From Sediminicoccus rosea (GTDB taxonomy: Bacteria; Pseudomonadota; Alphaproteobacteria; Acetobacterales; Acetobacteraceae): a stretch of DNA of 64,000 bases. Positions 17,438 to 25,541 of the stretch are shown one piece after another; position 1 is the stretch's first letter, and each line of letters opens with the position of its first letter. The stretch lies in NCBI RefSeq assembly GCF_033547095.1, contig NZ_CP137852.1, positions 2,101,501 to 2,165,500 of the forward strand, written 5' to 3'. A program made the position numbers and the translations under genes. Under the pieces are notes generated by a model. That model was not told where the DNA came from and searched no databases. It saw only the letters and a program-made list of their open reading frames with translations.

Positions 17438-19180
17438 ATGGTGATTCGCCGCCTCCCCGAGACCACCGCCAACCGCATCGCCGCCGGCGAGGTGGTGGAG
17501 CGCCCGGCCGCCGTGGTGAAGGAGCTGGTCGAGAACGCGCTGGATGCCGGCGCGCGCCAGATCCGCGTCGCGCTCGAACAGGGCGGCATCGGCCGCGTGC
17601 TGGTCGAGGATGACGGCAGCGGCATGGGGCCCGAGGACCTCGCCCTCTCGGTGGAGCGCCATGCCACCTCCAAGCTGCCGGAGGAGGCGATGCTCTTCGC
17701 CATCGGCACGCTGGGCTTCCGGGGCGAGGCGCTGCCCTCCATCGGCGCGGTGGCGCGGCTTTCCATCACCTCGCGCCCGCCGGGCGGCGAGGCGCATCGC
17801 ATCACGGTGGAGGGCGGGCGCGTCTCGGCCGTGCAGCCGGCCTCGGGCGCGCCGGGCACGCGCGTCGAGGTGAATGACCTGTTCTTCGCGACGCCGGCGC
17901 GGCGGAAATTCCTGCGGAGCCCGCGCGGCGAGGGCGAGGCGGCGCTGGATGCGCTGCGGCGCCTGGCGCTGGCCTGGCCCGAGGTGGGCTTCGAGGCGGT
18001 GATGGATGGGCGCATGGCGCTGACCCTGGCCCCCGCCACGCGCGAGGCGCGCATCCGGGACCTGCTGGGCGCGGAATTCGCCGCCGCCGCCCTGCCCATC
18101 GCGGGCGGCGCGCCGGGCGTGCTGGAGCTTTCGGGGCTGGCCGGCGGCCCGGCCTATACGCGGGCGACCGCGATGGAGCAGCACCTTGTCGTCAACCGCC
18201 GCCCGGTGCGGGACCCGCTGCTGCGCGCGGCCCTGCGCGTCGCCTATCGCGAGGTGATGGCGCCGGGGCGGCATCCGGTCGCGGCGATCTTCCTCGACCT
18301 GCCGCCCTCCGAGGTGGATGTGAACGTGCATCCGATGAAGACCGAGCTGCGCTTCCGCGATGCGGCGGGCGTGCGCGGGGCGGTGATCTCGGCGCTGCGG
18401 CGCGCCTTGGGGCATGGGGTGGGGCAGGTGGCGGGGCCTTCCGGCCCGTCGCTCGGCTATGCCGGTCCGGCGCGGCTTTCCTTCAGCGCGCCGCCGTCGC
18501 GCGCCCCCTATAACCCGGGCGGCTTCGCCGAGGCGCCGTTGCCGTTGGCCTTTCCCGCGCCCGCGCCGGCGCCAGCGCCACAGGCCGCGCCCGTCCCGGC
18601 GGATCACCCGCTGGGCCGCGCCCTGGCGCAGGTGCTGGAGACCTACATCCTGGCCGAAGCGCCCGATGGCGCGCTGATCCTGGTGGACCAACATGCGGCG
18701 CATGAACGACTGACGCATGAGCGCCTGGCCGAGGAGATGCACGCCGGCGCGGTGCGCGCCCAGCCCTTGCTGATCCCGGCCGTGGTGGAGCTGCCGGGCG
18801 CCGCCGCGCTGGCCGAGGCCGCGCCCGAGCTGGCGAAGCTGGGGCTGGAGCTGGAGGGCTTCGGGCCGGGTGCCGTCATCGTTCGCGCCCTGCCCGCGCT
18901 GCTCGGCGCGCCCGACCCCGCGCCGCTGCTGCGCGACCTGGCGGAGGAGCTGGCGGAATCGGGCGAGGGGACGGCGCTTGCCTTGCGCCTCGATGCCGCC
19001 ATCGCGCGGCTGGCCTGCCATGGCAGCATCCGCGCCGGGCGGCGGCTGACCGCCCCCGAGATGGACGCGCTGCTGCGCGCCATGGAGCGCACGCCGCGCG
19101 CGGCCACCTGCAGCCATGGGCGGCCCACCTATCTCAGGCTCGGTGCCTCGGAATTCGCGCGGTTGTTCGGCCGGAGCTGA
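17438..19180 (+). CDS. mutL: DNA mismatch repair protein MutL with endonuclease-type C-terminus
   Basis: MutL links mismatch recognition by MutS to strand incision. The 580-residue protein has the GHKL ATPase motifs: ENALDAGA, DDGSGM and ATSKL/TLGFRGEAL. A proline/alanine-rich linker (about 355-385) and a dimerisation domain follow. The latter contains DQHAAHERLTHE (from Asp417), which matches the metal-binding DQHA-x2-E-x4-E motif of MutL endonucleases. ACHGSIRAG, CSHGRP and a terminal FGR (FxR motif) also fit. It should nick DNA itself, without MutH. ATG 17438 follows GGGGG. The last 52 bp overlap the 3' end of the next, opposite gene. Confidence 0.95.
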   Translation: MVIRRLPETTANRIAAGEVVERPAAVVKELVENALDAGARQIRVALEQGGIGRVLVEDDGSGMGPEDLALSVERHATSKLPEEAMLFAIGTLGFRGEALPSIGAVARLSITSRPPGGEAHRITVEGGRVSAVQPASGAPGTRVEVNDLFFATPARRKFLRSPRGEGEAALDALRRLALAWPEVGFEAVMDGRMALTLAPATREARIRDLLGAEFAAAALPIAGGAPGVLELSGLAGGPAYTRATAMEQHLVVNRRPVRDPLLRAALRVAYREVMAPGRHPVAAIFLDLPPSEVDVNVHPMKTELRFRDAAGVRGAVISALRRALGHGVGQVAGPSGPSLGYAGPARLSFSAPPSRAPYNPGGFAEAPLPLAFPAPAPAPAPQAAPVPADHPLGRALAQVLETYILAEAPDGALILVDQHAAHERLTHERLAEEMHAGAVRAQPLLIPAVVELPGAAALAEAAPELAKLGLELEGFGPGAVIVRALPALLGAPDPAPLLRDLAEELAESGEGTALALRLDAAIARLACHGSIRAGRRLTAPEMDALLRAMERTPRAATCSHGRPTYLRLGASEFARLFGRS

Positions 19181-19755
19181 ACGCCCTCCCACAGCACCGC
19201 GCAGGCGGCGCCGGCGCGCAGGCTGAGCGTCAGGCCTTCCAGCTCCGCCAGTGGAAGCGGGCCGCGCAGGGCGGCGAGGATGGGCTCCAGCGGGCCCGGC
19301 AGCGCCAGGGGCGGCAAGGTGATGCGCGCGGCCTCGCCCGCGCCGAGCTTCACGAAGGGCCGGGCCGGGCCGGCGGCGGCCGCCAACACCGCGCCATCGC
19401 CCAGGATCCGGGCGCGCCGCCAGTGATCCTCGGGGATCAGCTCCGGCGCGGCTTGCCAGAGCCGGCAGGCGGGGGAGGCCGGGCCCTCGCCCAGGCTTCC
19501 CGAGAGCTGGAAGGGGGCGCCCTCGGCCCGCACGGCGAGGGGGGCGGCGGGCAGTTCCAGCACCACCCATCCGGCAGCGGGCGCGGCGCGGCGGGCCGGG
19601 CCGCCCAGCGTCTCCACCACCAGCGTGGAGGCGGGCGCGGCGCGCGGCAGGTGCAGGCCGAGCCGGTTGCCCTCTGGCGGCAGGTGCAGCGGCTGCGGCG
19701 CGGCGCCGAGCCAGAGCCGCGTGCCTCCCGGCCAGCGCTGGAGGATCAGGCGCAT
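19129..19755 (-). CDS. Conserved-looking hypothetical protein, 3' overlap with mutL
   Basis: The 208-residue protein has no recognised domain, signal or membrane segment. It is rich in Leu, Ala and Pro with scattered tryptophans. The gene starts 10 bp before the glycosyltransferase stop, so it is probably translated with it. Its last 52 bp run antisense to the mutL end (TAG at 19129-19131). It may be a cell-surface or glycan-related accessory protein given the neighbour, but nothing in the sequence shows a function. Confidence 0.5.
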   Translation of the reverse strand: MRLILQRWPGGTRLWLGAAPQPLHLPPEGNRLGLHLPRAAPASTLVVETLGGPARRAAPAAGWVVLELPAAPLAVRAEGAPFQLSGSLGEGPASPACRLWQAAPELIPEDHWRRARILGDGAVLAAAAGPARPFVKLGAGEAARITLPPLALPGPLEPILAALRGPLPLAELEGLTLSLRAGAACAVLWEGVQLRPNNRANSEAPSLR

Positions 19756-20822
19756 GCGGCGGCCAGCAGGAAGGCGGTGCGGCGGATCATCGCCGCCTCG
19801 TCCCAGGCGGCGGCGACGGCCTGCGCGCGGGCGACGCGGCGGGCGGTGGCGGCGCGATCGGCCATGGCCTGGGCGAAGGTGGCCGCGATGTGGTCGGGCT
19901 CGCGCAGGATGATCCAGGCCATCTCGGCGGGCTCGGGCCAGGCCTCCAGCGCGGCGCGCGTGGCGAGGATGGGACAGCCCGCGCGCGCCGCCTCCAGCAC
20001 CGAGAGCGGGCAGCCCTCATGCTCGGAGGCGAGCAGGAAGGCATCCACGCTGGCCAGCAGCGCCGGGATGTCCTCGCAGGGGCCGAGCGCCAGCACGCCG
20101 CTGGCCCCGGCGAGGCGGGCGCGCAGCGGGCCATCGCCTGCCAGCACCATCTGGCCCGGTTGCAGCCGGGCGCCGATGGCGGGCGCCAGTTGCGCGCCCT
20201 TGCGGATGTCGAGCCGGCCGACCTGCGCCAGCAGGGGCACGCCCTCGGGCAGGCCGAGCGCGGCGCGGGCGGGGGTCGCGGCGGGCCAGGGCGGGATGCC
20301 GTTGGGGATGGCGGCCACGCGGAAGGGCGGCCAGCCGAACAGCGCCTCCAGCCGCCGCGCCGAGACCTCGGACACCGTTGCCCAATCGGCCGTGAGCCGG
20401 GGCAGGGCGGCGCGCTCGGCCTCGGCGATGTGCCAGTCCAGCCGGACGAGATGGGCCACGGCCAGCGCCGGGATCCGCGCCTCGGCCAGGGCGCCGAGCG
20501 CGCCGAAGCCCTCGGTCGGGAGCGGGCAGCAGACCAGCGCCGCATCGGGCCGCGCGGCGGCGATGGCGGGGGCGAGCCCGGCGCGCTGCCACGCCATCGC
20601 GGCGTCGCGCGGCAGGTCCTCGGGCGGGCGGAGCGCGGCGGGCAGGGGGCGGGCGGCGCCCAGCGCCGGGCCGGCGGCGGCCAGCACATGCGGCTCGGCC
20701 ACGACGGCGACCTCGGCCCCCAGCGCGATGAGGCCGCGCGCCACCTGGAGCGTCTGGGCCTCGGCACCGCCGAAGACGGGGGAGGGGATGACGACCAGGA
20801 TGCGCCCGGGCTGGCCGCGCAT
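19746..20822 (-). CDS. Family GT4-like glycosyltransferase
   Basis: The 358-residue protein has the GT-B plan. The N-terminal half starts ILVVIPSPVFGGAEAQT, typical of GT4 enzymes. Mid-protein AIPNGIPPWP precedes the nucleotide-sugar-binding half, with AQVGRLDIRKGAQL and the E-x7-E motif SEHEGCPLSVLEA. It should transfer a sugar from an NDP-sugar to an unknown acceptor in the cytoplasm. The ATG at 20822 is 7 nt after the rsmD stop, and the gene overlaps the next gene by 10 bp, so rsmD, this gene and 19129 form one unit. Why it sits in an rRNA-methylation operon is unclear. Confidence 0.8.
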   Translation of the reverse strand: MRGQPGRILVVIPSPVFGGAEAQTLQVARGLIALGAEVAVVAEPHVLAAAGPALGAARPLPAALRPPEDLPRDAAMAWQRAGLAPAIAAARPDAALVCCPLPTEGFGALGALAEARIPALAVAHLVRLDWHIAEAERAALPRLTADWATVSEVSARRLEALFGWPPFRVAAIPNGIPPWPAATPARAALGLPEGVPLLAQVGRLDIRKGAQLAPAIGARLQPGQMVLAGDGPLRARLAGASGVLALGPCEDIPALLASVDAFLLASEHEGCPLSVLEAARAGCPILATRAALEAWPEPAEMAWIILREPDHIAATFAQAMADRAATARRVARAQAVAAAWDEAAMIRRTAFLLAAACA

Positions 20823-20829
20823 CGCCGGT

Positions 20830-21384
20830 TCAGGCTTGCAGGATGAGGAGCCGCGCCTTGCCGTGGCCGCGGTCGTCCAGCGTGGTGAAGCGCGTCTCGG
20901 GCACTTCGTCGCGCTGGCCGAGCTCGGTGCAGAGGAGGGCGCCGGGCGCGATCCAGCCGGCCGCATCGAGCGCGGCGAGCGCGGGGGCGAGCAGGCCCGC
21001 GCCATAGGGCGGGTCGAGGAAGACGAGGGTCGCGGGCTTGATGGCGCGCGGCGGCTTGGTCGCATCGCCCGCGATGATCTGGGTCTCGGCCTGGCCCTTG
21101 GTGACGCTCGCGATATTGGCGCGCAGTGCGGCCAGCGCCGCACGGTCCTTCTCGAGGAAGGTCGCGGCCGCGGCGCCGCGCGAGAGCGCCTCCAGCCCCA
21201 GCGCGCCCGTGCCGGCGAAGGCGTCGAGCACCTGGGCACCCTCGACCATCTCGCGCCCGGCCCAGGGGGCGTGCCAGAGCATGTCGAAGAGCGATTGCCG
21301 CGCGCGGTCGGAGGTGGGGCGGACGGTCTCGCCCTCCGGGGCGACCAGGCGCTTGCCCTTCCAGATCCCCGATATGATGCGCAT
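20830..21384 (-). CDS. rsmD: 16S rRNA (guanine966-N2)-methyltransferase
   Basis: RsmD methylates G966 of 16S rRNA using S-adenosylmethionine. The 184-residue protein begins MRIISGIWKGKRL and continues RPTSDRARQSLFDML, both family hallmarks. The SAM-binding loop is LDAFAGTGALGLEALSRGA and the catalytic motif is FLDPPYG. The length is normal. It leads a three-gene leftward unit and lies downstream of rluB after a 118-bp gap, in keeping with the common alphaproteobacterial tadA-rluB-rsmD neighbourhood. Confidence 0.94.
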   Translation of the reverse strand: MRIISGIWKGKRLVAPEGETVRPTSDRARQSLFDMLWHAPWAGREMVEGAQVLDAFAGTGALGLEALSRGAAAATFLEKDRAALAALRANIASVTKGQAETQIIAGDATKPPRAIKPATLVFLDPPYGAGLLAPALAALDAAGWIAPGALLCTELGQRDEVPETRFTTLDDRGHGKARLLILQA

Positions 21385-21502
21385 CAGCTGGTGCCCTCAA
21401 GCGCCGGGCGCCGGCTTGGCTTCGCATAGCTGAGGCTTGGCGCCGCGCCTCTTCGGCGCGGATACCGGCTGTGCGGTGCCGATCCTGCCTGGCTGGCCAT
21501 GC

Positions 21503-22264
21503 TCAGCGCTTCCGGCCTGGCGCTGCGAGCCCGAGCTGCTCGCGCAGCACCTTCGGGTTCACCTCATCCACCATGCCACGCTCCAGCGTGCCGAGCTGGA
21601 AGGGGCCATAGGCGATGCGGATAAGGCGCGAGACCTCGAGGCCCATCCAAGCCAGCACGCGGCGGATCTCGCGGTTCTTGCCCTCCTGGAGGGAGATGGT
21701 CAGCCAGGCATTGTCGCCCTTGCGGCTGTCCACGCCGGCTTCGATCGGTGCGTAGCGCACGCCCTCGATGGTCACGCCCTTGGCCAGCATCTCCAGCGCG
21801 CGCGGGTCGAAATCGCCGAAGACGCGCACACGGTAGCGCCGCACCCAGGCGTTGGAGGGCAGTTCGAGCCGGCGTGAGAGCGCGCCGTCATTGGTGAGCA
21901 GCAGCAGGCCCTCGCTGTTGAGGTCGAGCCGGCCCACGGAGATCAGCCGCGGCAGGCCCTCGGGCAGGCGCTCGAAGACGGTGGGGCGGCCTTCCGGGTC
22001 ACGATGGGTGGTGACGAGGCCGGGCGGCTTGTGGAAGCGGAAGAGCCGCGTGCGCTCGGGCTCGTTCACCGCGCGGCCGTCCACCGTCACGATGTCGTCC
22101 GGCTGGACGAAGGTGGCGGGCTGGGTGACCAGCTTGCCGCCGAGCTTCACGCGGCCTTCGGCGATGATCTTCTCGGCGTCACGGCGGCTCGCCACGCCGG
22201 CGCGGGCGAGCCATTTCGCGATGCGCTCGCCGCGCGCGGGATCTTCCTGGTCGGTCGTGCTCAT
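21503..22264 (-). CDS. rluB: 23S rRNA pseudouridine synthase of the RluB/RsuA family
   Basis: The 253-residue protein starts with an S4 RNA-binding domain (ERIAKWLARAGVASRRDAE). The RsuA-type catalytic domain has the active-site aspartate in GRLDLNSEGLLLLTNDG and the C-terminal EGKNREIRR motif. It converts a uridine of 23S rRNA (U2605 in E. coli RluB) to pseudouridine; RluE/F-type specificity cannot be excluded. ATG 22264 overlaps the stop of the upstream hydrolase gene by 4 bp. A 7-bp GC hairpin lies downstream at 21443-21461. Confidence 0.9.
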   Translation of the reverse strand: MSTTDQEDPARGERIAKWLARAGVASRRDAEKIIAEGRVKLGGKLVTQPATFVQPDDIVTVDGRAVNEPERTRLFRFHKPPGLVTTHRDPEGRPTVFERLPEGLPRLISVGRLDLNSEGLLLLTNDGALSRRLELPSNAWVRRYRVRVFGDFDPRALEMLAKGVTIEGVRYAPIEAGVDSRKGDNAWLTISLQEGKNREIRRVLAWMGLEVSRLIRIAYGPFQLGTLERGMVDEVNPKVLREQLGLAAPGRKR

Positions 22265-22974
22265 CGGCAGGCTTCCACGAAGGCGCGCAGGATCAGCGGG
22301 TCGGCCGGGTCCACGCCGTATTCCGGGTGCCATTGCACGCCGAGCGCGAAGCGGTGCGCCGGCGCCTCGATGCCCTCGATCAGGCCATCCGGCGCCGTCG
22401 CGTTGATGACGAGGCCTTCGCCCACGCTCCTCACCGCCTGGTGGTGCGCGGAATTCACCGCCATGCGCGCGCGGCCGGTGATGCGCGCCAGCAGCGTGCC
22501 GGGTGCGACCATCACCTCATGCCCCGGCTCGGTGCGCGGGTTGGGCTGCTCATGCGCGATGTCGCTCGGGTGCTCGTCCGGGATGTGCTGGATGAGGGTG
22601 GCGCCGAGCGCCACGGCCAGCAATTGCTGCCCGCCGCAGATGCCGAGCACCGGCTGGTCCCTGGCGAGCGCCCGGCGCGTGGCGGCGAGCTCGAAATCGG
22701 TGCGGCCGGGCTTGAGCGTGACCTTGGGGTGGGGTGTGCCGCCGCCCCACAAGGCCGGGTCCACGTCGAAGGCGCCGCCGGTGACCAGCAGCCCGTCCAC
22801 CGCGTCGAGATAGTCGGCGGCGAGTTCGGGCGCGTGCGGCAGCGCGACCGGCAGGCCGCCCGCCGCGATGACGGCGGAGAAATAGTTCTGCCGCAGCGCA
22901 TACCAGGGCAGCTTGGACCAGCCGCCCGCCGGTTCGGCATCCAGCGTCAATCCGATCACGGGGCGTCTTGTCAT
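22261..22974 (-). CDS. Gamma-glutamyl-gamma-aminobutyrate hydrolase-like class I glutamine amidotransferase
   Basis: The 237-residue protein matches the peptidase C26/PuuD group: nucleophile in LGICGGQQLL, the substrate loop DVDPALWGG, AVNSAHHQAV, and the His-Glu pair in GVQWHPEYG. PuuD-type enzymes release GABA from gamma-glutamyl-GABA in putrescine breakdown, and relatives act on other gamma-glutamyl amides. No other putrescine-pathway gene is nearby, and the gene overlaps rluB by 4 bp, so the exact substrate is open. ATG 22974 aligns with the family start. Confidence 0.8.
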   Translation of the reverse strand: MTRRPVIGLTLDAEPAGGWSKLPWYALRQNYFSAVIAAGGLPVALPHAPELAADYLDAVDGLLVTGGAFDVDPALWGGGTPHPKVTLKPGRTDFELAATRRALARDQPVLGICGGQQLLAVALGATLIQHIPDEHPSDIAHEQPNPRTEPGHEVMVAPGTLLARITGRARMAVNSAHHQAVRSVGEGLVINATAPDGLIEGIEAPAHRFALGVQWHPEYGVDPADPLILRAFVEACR

Positions 22975-23054
22975 GTCGCCTGTGAAGCAGTGTGGCGCGG
23001 CCAGCACAAGATGGCGTTTGCGTGATGCCGCCCCGCTCGGGCAGAACGCGCCGC

Positions 23055-23495
23055 ATGACACCCATGGAAATGGCGCTGGAGGAGGCGCGCGCGGCCGCCT
23101 CGCGCGGCGAGGTGCCGATCGGCGCCGTCGTCACCGATGCGCATGGCGCGGTGCTCTCCCGCGCCGGCAATCGCGTGGAGGAGCGGCGCGACCCCTCCGC
23201 CCATGCCGAGATGCTGGCGCTGCGCGAGGCGGCGGTGCTGCGCGGCGCGAAGCATCTGACGGACGCGACGCTCTGGGTAACGCTGGAGCCCTGCGCCATG
23301 TGCGCGCAGGGTGCCTCGCTGTTTCGCGTGGCCCGCGTCGTCTTCGCCGCCTATGACCCGAAGGGCGGCGGCGTGGAGCATGGCGCGCGCGTCTTCGCGC
23401 ACAGCCAGTGCAACCACGCGCCCGAGGTGGTGGGCGGCGTGCGCGAGAGCGAGGCGGCGGAATTGCTGCGCGCCTTCTTCGCCGCGCGGCGCTGA
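23055..23495 (+). CDS. tadA: tRNA adenosine(34) deaminase
   Basis: TadA deaminates wobble adenosine to inosine in tRNA-Arg(ACG). The 146-residue protein has the zinc and catalytic residues HAE (His50-Glu52) and PCAMC (Cys80, Cys83). It also has GEVPIGAVV and the C-terminal helix ELLRAFFAARR. The usual GA after PCxxC is replaced (CAQGASLFRV), a minor deviation. ATG 23055 is the natural start. It is divergent from the 22974 gene with an 80-bp gap, next to rluB and rsmD as in many alphaproteobacteria. Confidence 0.88.
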   Translation: MTPMEMALEEARAAASRGEVPIGAVVTDAHGAVLSRAGNRVEERRDPSAHAEMLALREAAVLRGAKHLTDATLWVTLEPCAMCAQGASLFRVARVVFAAYDPKGGGVEHGARVFAHSQCNHAPEVVGGVRESEAAELLRAFFAARR

Positions 23496-23499
23496 CGCT

Positions 23500-24423
23500 T
23501 CAGCCGGCGTGGATGGCCGTGCGCGGCGCCTCGCCCGCGCGCCACAGCCCGCGATACATCCCCTCCGTGCCGAAGGGCAGCGCGGCATTCCCCGCCGCAT
23601 CCACCGCGATCAGCCCGCCCCGCCCGCCCGCTTCCGGCACGCGGTGCAGCGCCACCTCCTCGGCCGCTTCCAGGAGCGAGCGGCCGGCCAGGCGCATCAG
23701 CGCCGAGATCTCATGCGCCGCCGCCGCGCGCATGAAGGCCTCGCCCGTGCCGGTGCAGGAAATGGCGACATGGGCATCGGCCCAGGTGCCCGCGCCGAGG
23801 ATGGGCGTGTCACCCACGCGGCCCGCGCGCTTGTTGGTCATCCCGCCGGTCGAGGTGGCGGCGGCCAGCGCCCCGTGGCGGTCGCGCGCCACGGCGCCGA
23901 TCGTGCCCATCTTCGCGGGCAGGTCATGGTCCAGCGCCACCACCTGCGCGGCCTGCGCGGCGAGGAGCTGCGCGTGGCGTTGCTCGGTGCGGAAATACCC
24001 GGGCGCCTCGATCGCCAGGCCCTGGCTTGCCGCGAAGTCATCCGCCGCCGCGCCGGCCAGCAGCACATGTGGCGTCCCGCGCATCACCGCGCGCGCGGCG
24101 AGGATGGGGTTGCGGATGCGCGTGACACCCGTGACGGCGCCGGCCTGGCCCGCGCTCGTCATCAGCGCCGCATCCATCTCGATCGTGCCGGCGGCGGTGA
24201 AGGTGCTGCCGCGCCCGGCATTGAAGAGGGGGCAATCCTCGAGGCTGGTCGCGGCCGCCAGCACCGCCTCCTCCGCGCTGCCGCCGGCGGCGAGGATGGC
24301 GCCGCCCGCCTGGAGCGCGGCCTCCAGGCCCGCGTGGTAGGCGGCCTCCTTCTCGGGGGTGAGTTCGTCGCGCCGGATGGTGCCGGCGCCGCCATGGATG
24401 GCGAGGGTCCAGGTGTCTTGCAT
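23500..24423 (-). CDS. Isoaspartyl peptidase / plant-type L-asparaginase (Ntn hydrolase)
   Basis: The 307-residue protein starts with AIHGGAGTI. The autoprocessing and nucleophile threonine is in KMGTIGAVARD (Thr174), followed by STGGMTNKRAGRVGD and GAGTWAD, all typical of the beta-aspartyl peptidase/taspase family. The precursor would self-cleave before Thr174 into alpha and beta subunits. It hydrolyses isoaspartyl dipeptides and asparagine. It starts 33 bp downstream of the last of three Bug genes on the same strand, so it may process an imported compound. Confidence 0.88.
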   Translation of the reverse strand: MQDTWTLAIHGGAGTIRRDELTPEKEAAYHAGLEAALQAGGAILAAGGSAEEAVLAAATSLEDCPLFNAGRGSTFTAAGTIEMDAALMTSAGQAGAVTGVTRIRNPILAARAVMRGTPHVLLAGAAADDFAASQGLAIEAPGYFRTEQRHAQLLAAQAAQVVALDHDLPAKMGTIGAVARDRHGALAAATSTGGMTNKRAGRVGDTPILGAGTWADAHVAISCTGTGEAFMRAAAAHEISALMRLAGRSLLEAAEEVALHRVPEAGGRGGLIAVDAAGNAALPFGTEGMYRGLWRAGEAPRTAIHAG

Positions 24424-24456
24424 GCGGCCGAGCGTAGCGCGCCTCGCCGCCCTTGC

Positions 24457-25431
24457 TCAGCCGCCTGGGCGCAACCCCAGCTCCCGCACCGTCTCGATCT
24501 CCTGCGCGTTCACCTGGATCACGTCATTCGCATAGGATTCGCTGTCCAGGTAGCGCACCGGCATGTCGAAGCGGGCCAGCACCGCCAGGTGCTGCGGGTC
24601 ATGCACGGCCAGCTTGAAGGCGTCATGCAGGATGTTGACGATGGCGGGCGGCGTGCCGCGCGGGGCGGCGATGCCATAGGCGCTCTCGGCCACCACGTCA
24701 TGGCCGAGTTCGCGGAAGGTCGGCACCTCGGGGAAGCGCGCGGCGCGGGCCGACATCCAGAGCGCCAGCGGGCGCACCCGGCCCTCCAGCGCCATGTCCG
24801 CCCAGGCGGAGGTCTCGGCGGAGAACTGGATCTGCCCGGCCAGCAGGTTCTGCAGGTTGGGCGCGGCCCCGCGGAAGGGCACCGCGGTCCATTCGATGCC
24901 GAGCATGCGGGCAAGGCGCGTCATCGCCACATCGGTCGTGTTGGCGCCGGGCGTGCCGTAGAAGAGCGTGCCCGGATTGGCCCGGGCATGGTCGAGCAGC
25001 TGGCGCATGGTTCGCCAGGGCGCATCGGGCCGCACCACCACGCCGCCCATGTAGCCGACCATGCGCAGCACCCAGGTGAAGTCCTGCATGGGGTCGAAGG
25101 GCGGCGTCATGTTCTGGGCGCGCATCATGGCGGGCAGGCGGAAGACGCCATTGGGCATCTGGCTCAGCGTATAGCCATCGGGCCGCGCCTCGCGCGCCAG
25201 GTTCTGCGCGCCGAGCGTGCCCGAGGCGCCGGGCTTGTTCTCGACGATGACGGGCTGGCCCAGATGGCGCGACGCCACCTCGCAGACCATGCGCATCTGG
25301 ATGTCGGTGGCACCGCCCGGCGTCCAGGGCACGAAGACGCGCAAGGGCTTGTCGGGGAAGCGGGACTGCGCGAGCGCGAGGCCGGGGGCGGAGAGGCCGG
25401 TGAGCAAGGTCGCTCGGCGCGTGATGGGCAT
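24457..25431 (-). CDS. Bug/TctC-family tripartite tricarboxylate solute-binding protein (copy 1)
   Basis: The 324-residue periplasmic binding protein has an export signal (MPITRRATLLTGLSAPGLALA). The Bug pattern follows: FPDKPLRVFVPWTPGGATD, VIVENKPGASGTLGAQNLA, DGYTL, FYGTPGANTTD and PFRGAAPNLQNLLAGQ. These proteins feed TctAB permeases, usually with carboxylates, but no tctA or tctB lies near. It is closely related to the two upstream Bug genes. The ATG at 25431 is preceded by GGAGGA, which is partly buried in a hairpin. Confidence 0.9.
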   Translation of the reverse strand: MPITRRATLLTGLSAPGLALAQSRFPDKPLRVFVPWTPGGATDIQMRMVCEVASRHLGQPVIVENKPGASGTLGAQNLAREARPDGYTLSQMPNGVFRLPAMMRAQNMTPPFDPMQDFTWVLRMVGYMGGVVVRPDAPWRTMRQLLDHARANPGTLFYGTPGANTTDVAMTRLARMLGIEWTAVPFRGAAPNLQNLLAGQIQFSAETSAWADMALEGRVRPLALWMSARAARFPEVPTFRELGHDVVAESAYGIAAPRGTPPAIVNILHDAFKLAVHDPQHLAVLARFDMPVRYLDSESYANDVIQVNAQEIETVRELGLRPGG

Positions 25432-25495
25432 GCAGGCTTCCTCCGTTTCGGGAAGCCTGCGGGTTTTGCACGAGGCGGCGCAACGGGCCGCCTCG
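25432..25495 (-). promoter_or_regulatory. Two tandem stem-loops in the leader of Bug copy 1, one covering the ribosome site
   Basis: Reading the minus strand, the first stem-loop has 9-bp arms at 25487-25495 and 25471-25479 with a 7-nt loop. The second has perfect 10-bp arms at 25451-25460 and 25432-25441 with a 9-nt loop. The second touches the start codon (25431-25429) and includes half of the GGAGGA ribosome site (25439-25444). This suggests control of translation of this copy relative to the upstream copies. Confidence 0.45.
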
Positions 25496-25541
25496 CAGGT
25501 GCAGCAAAGCCCCGGGCGATGCCACCGGAGCCGGTCGGAGC

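Noticed and set aside
14080-18099. A 1339-codon open frame antisense to the M16, pgi and mutL genes
   Set aside because: It spans three well-supported genes on the other strand and has shadow composition. High GC keeps stop codons rare in this frame.
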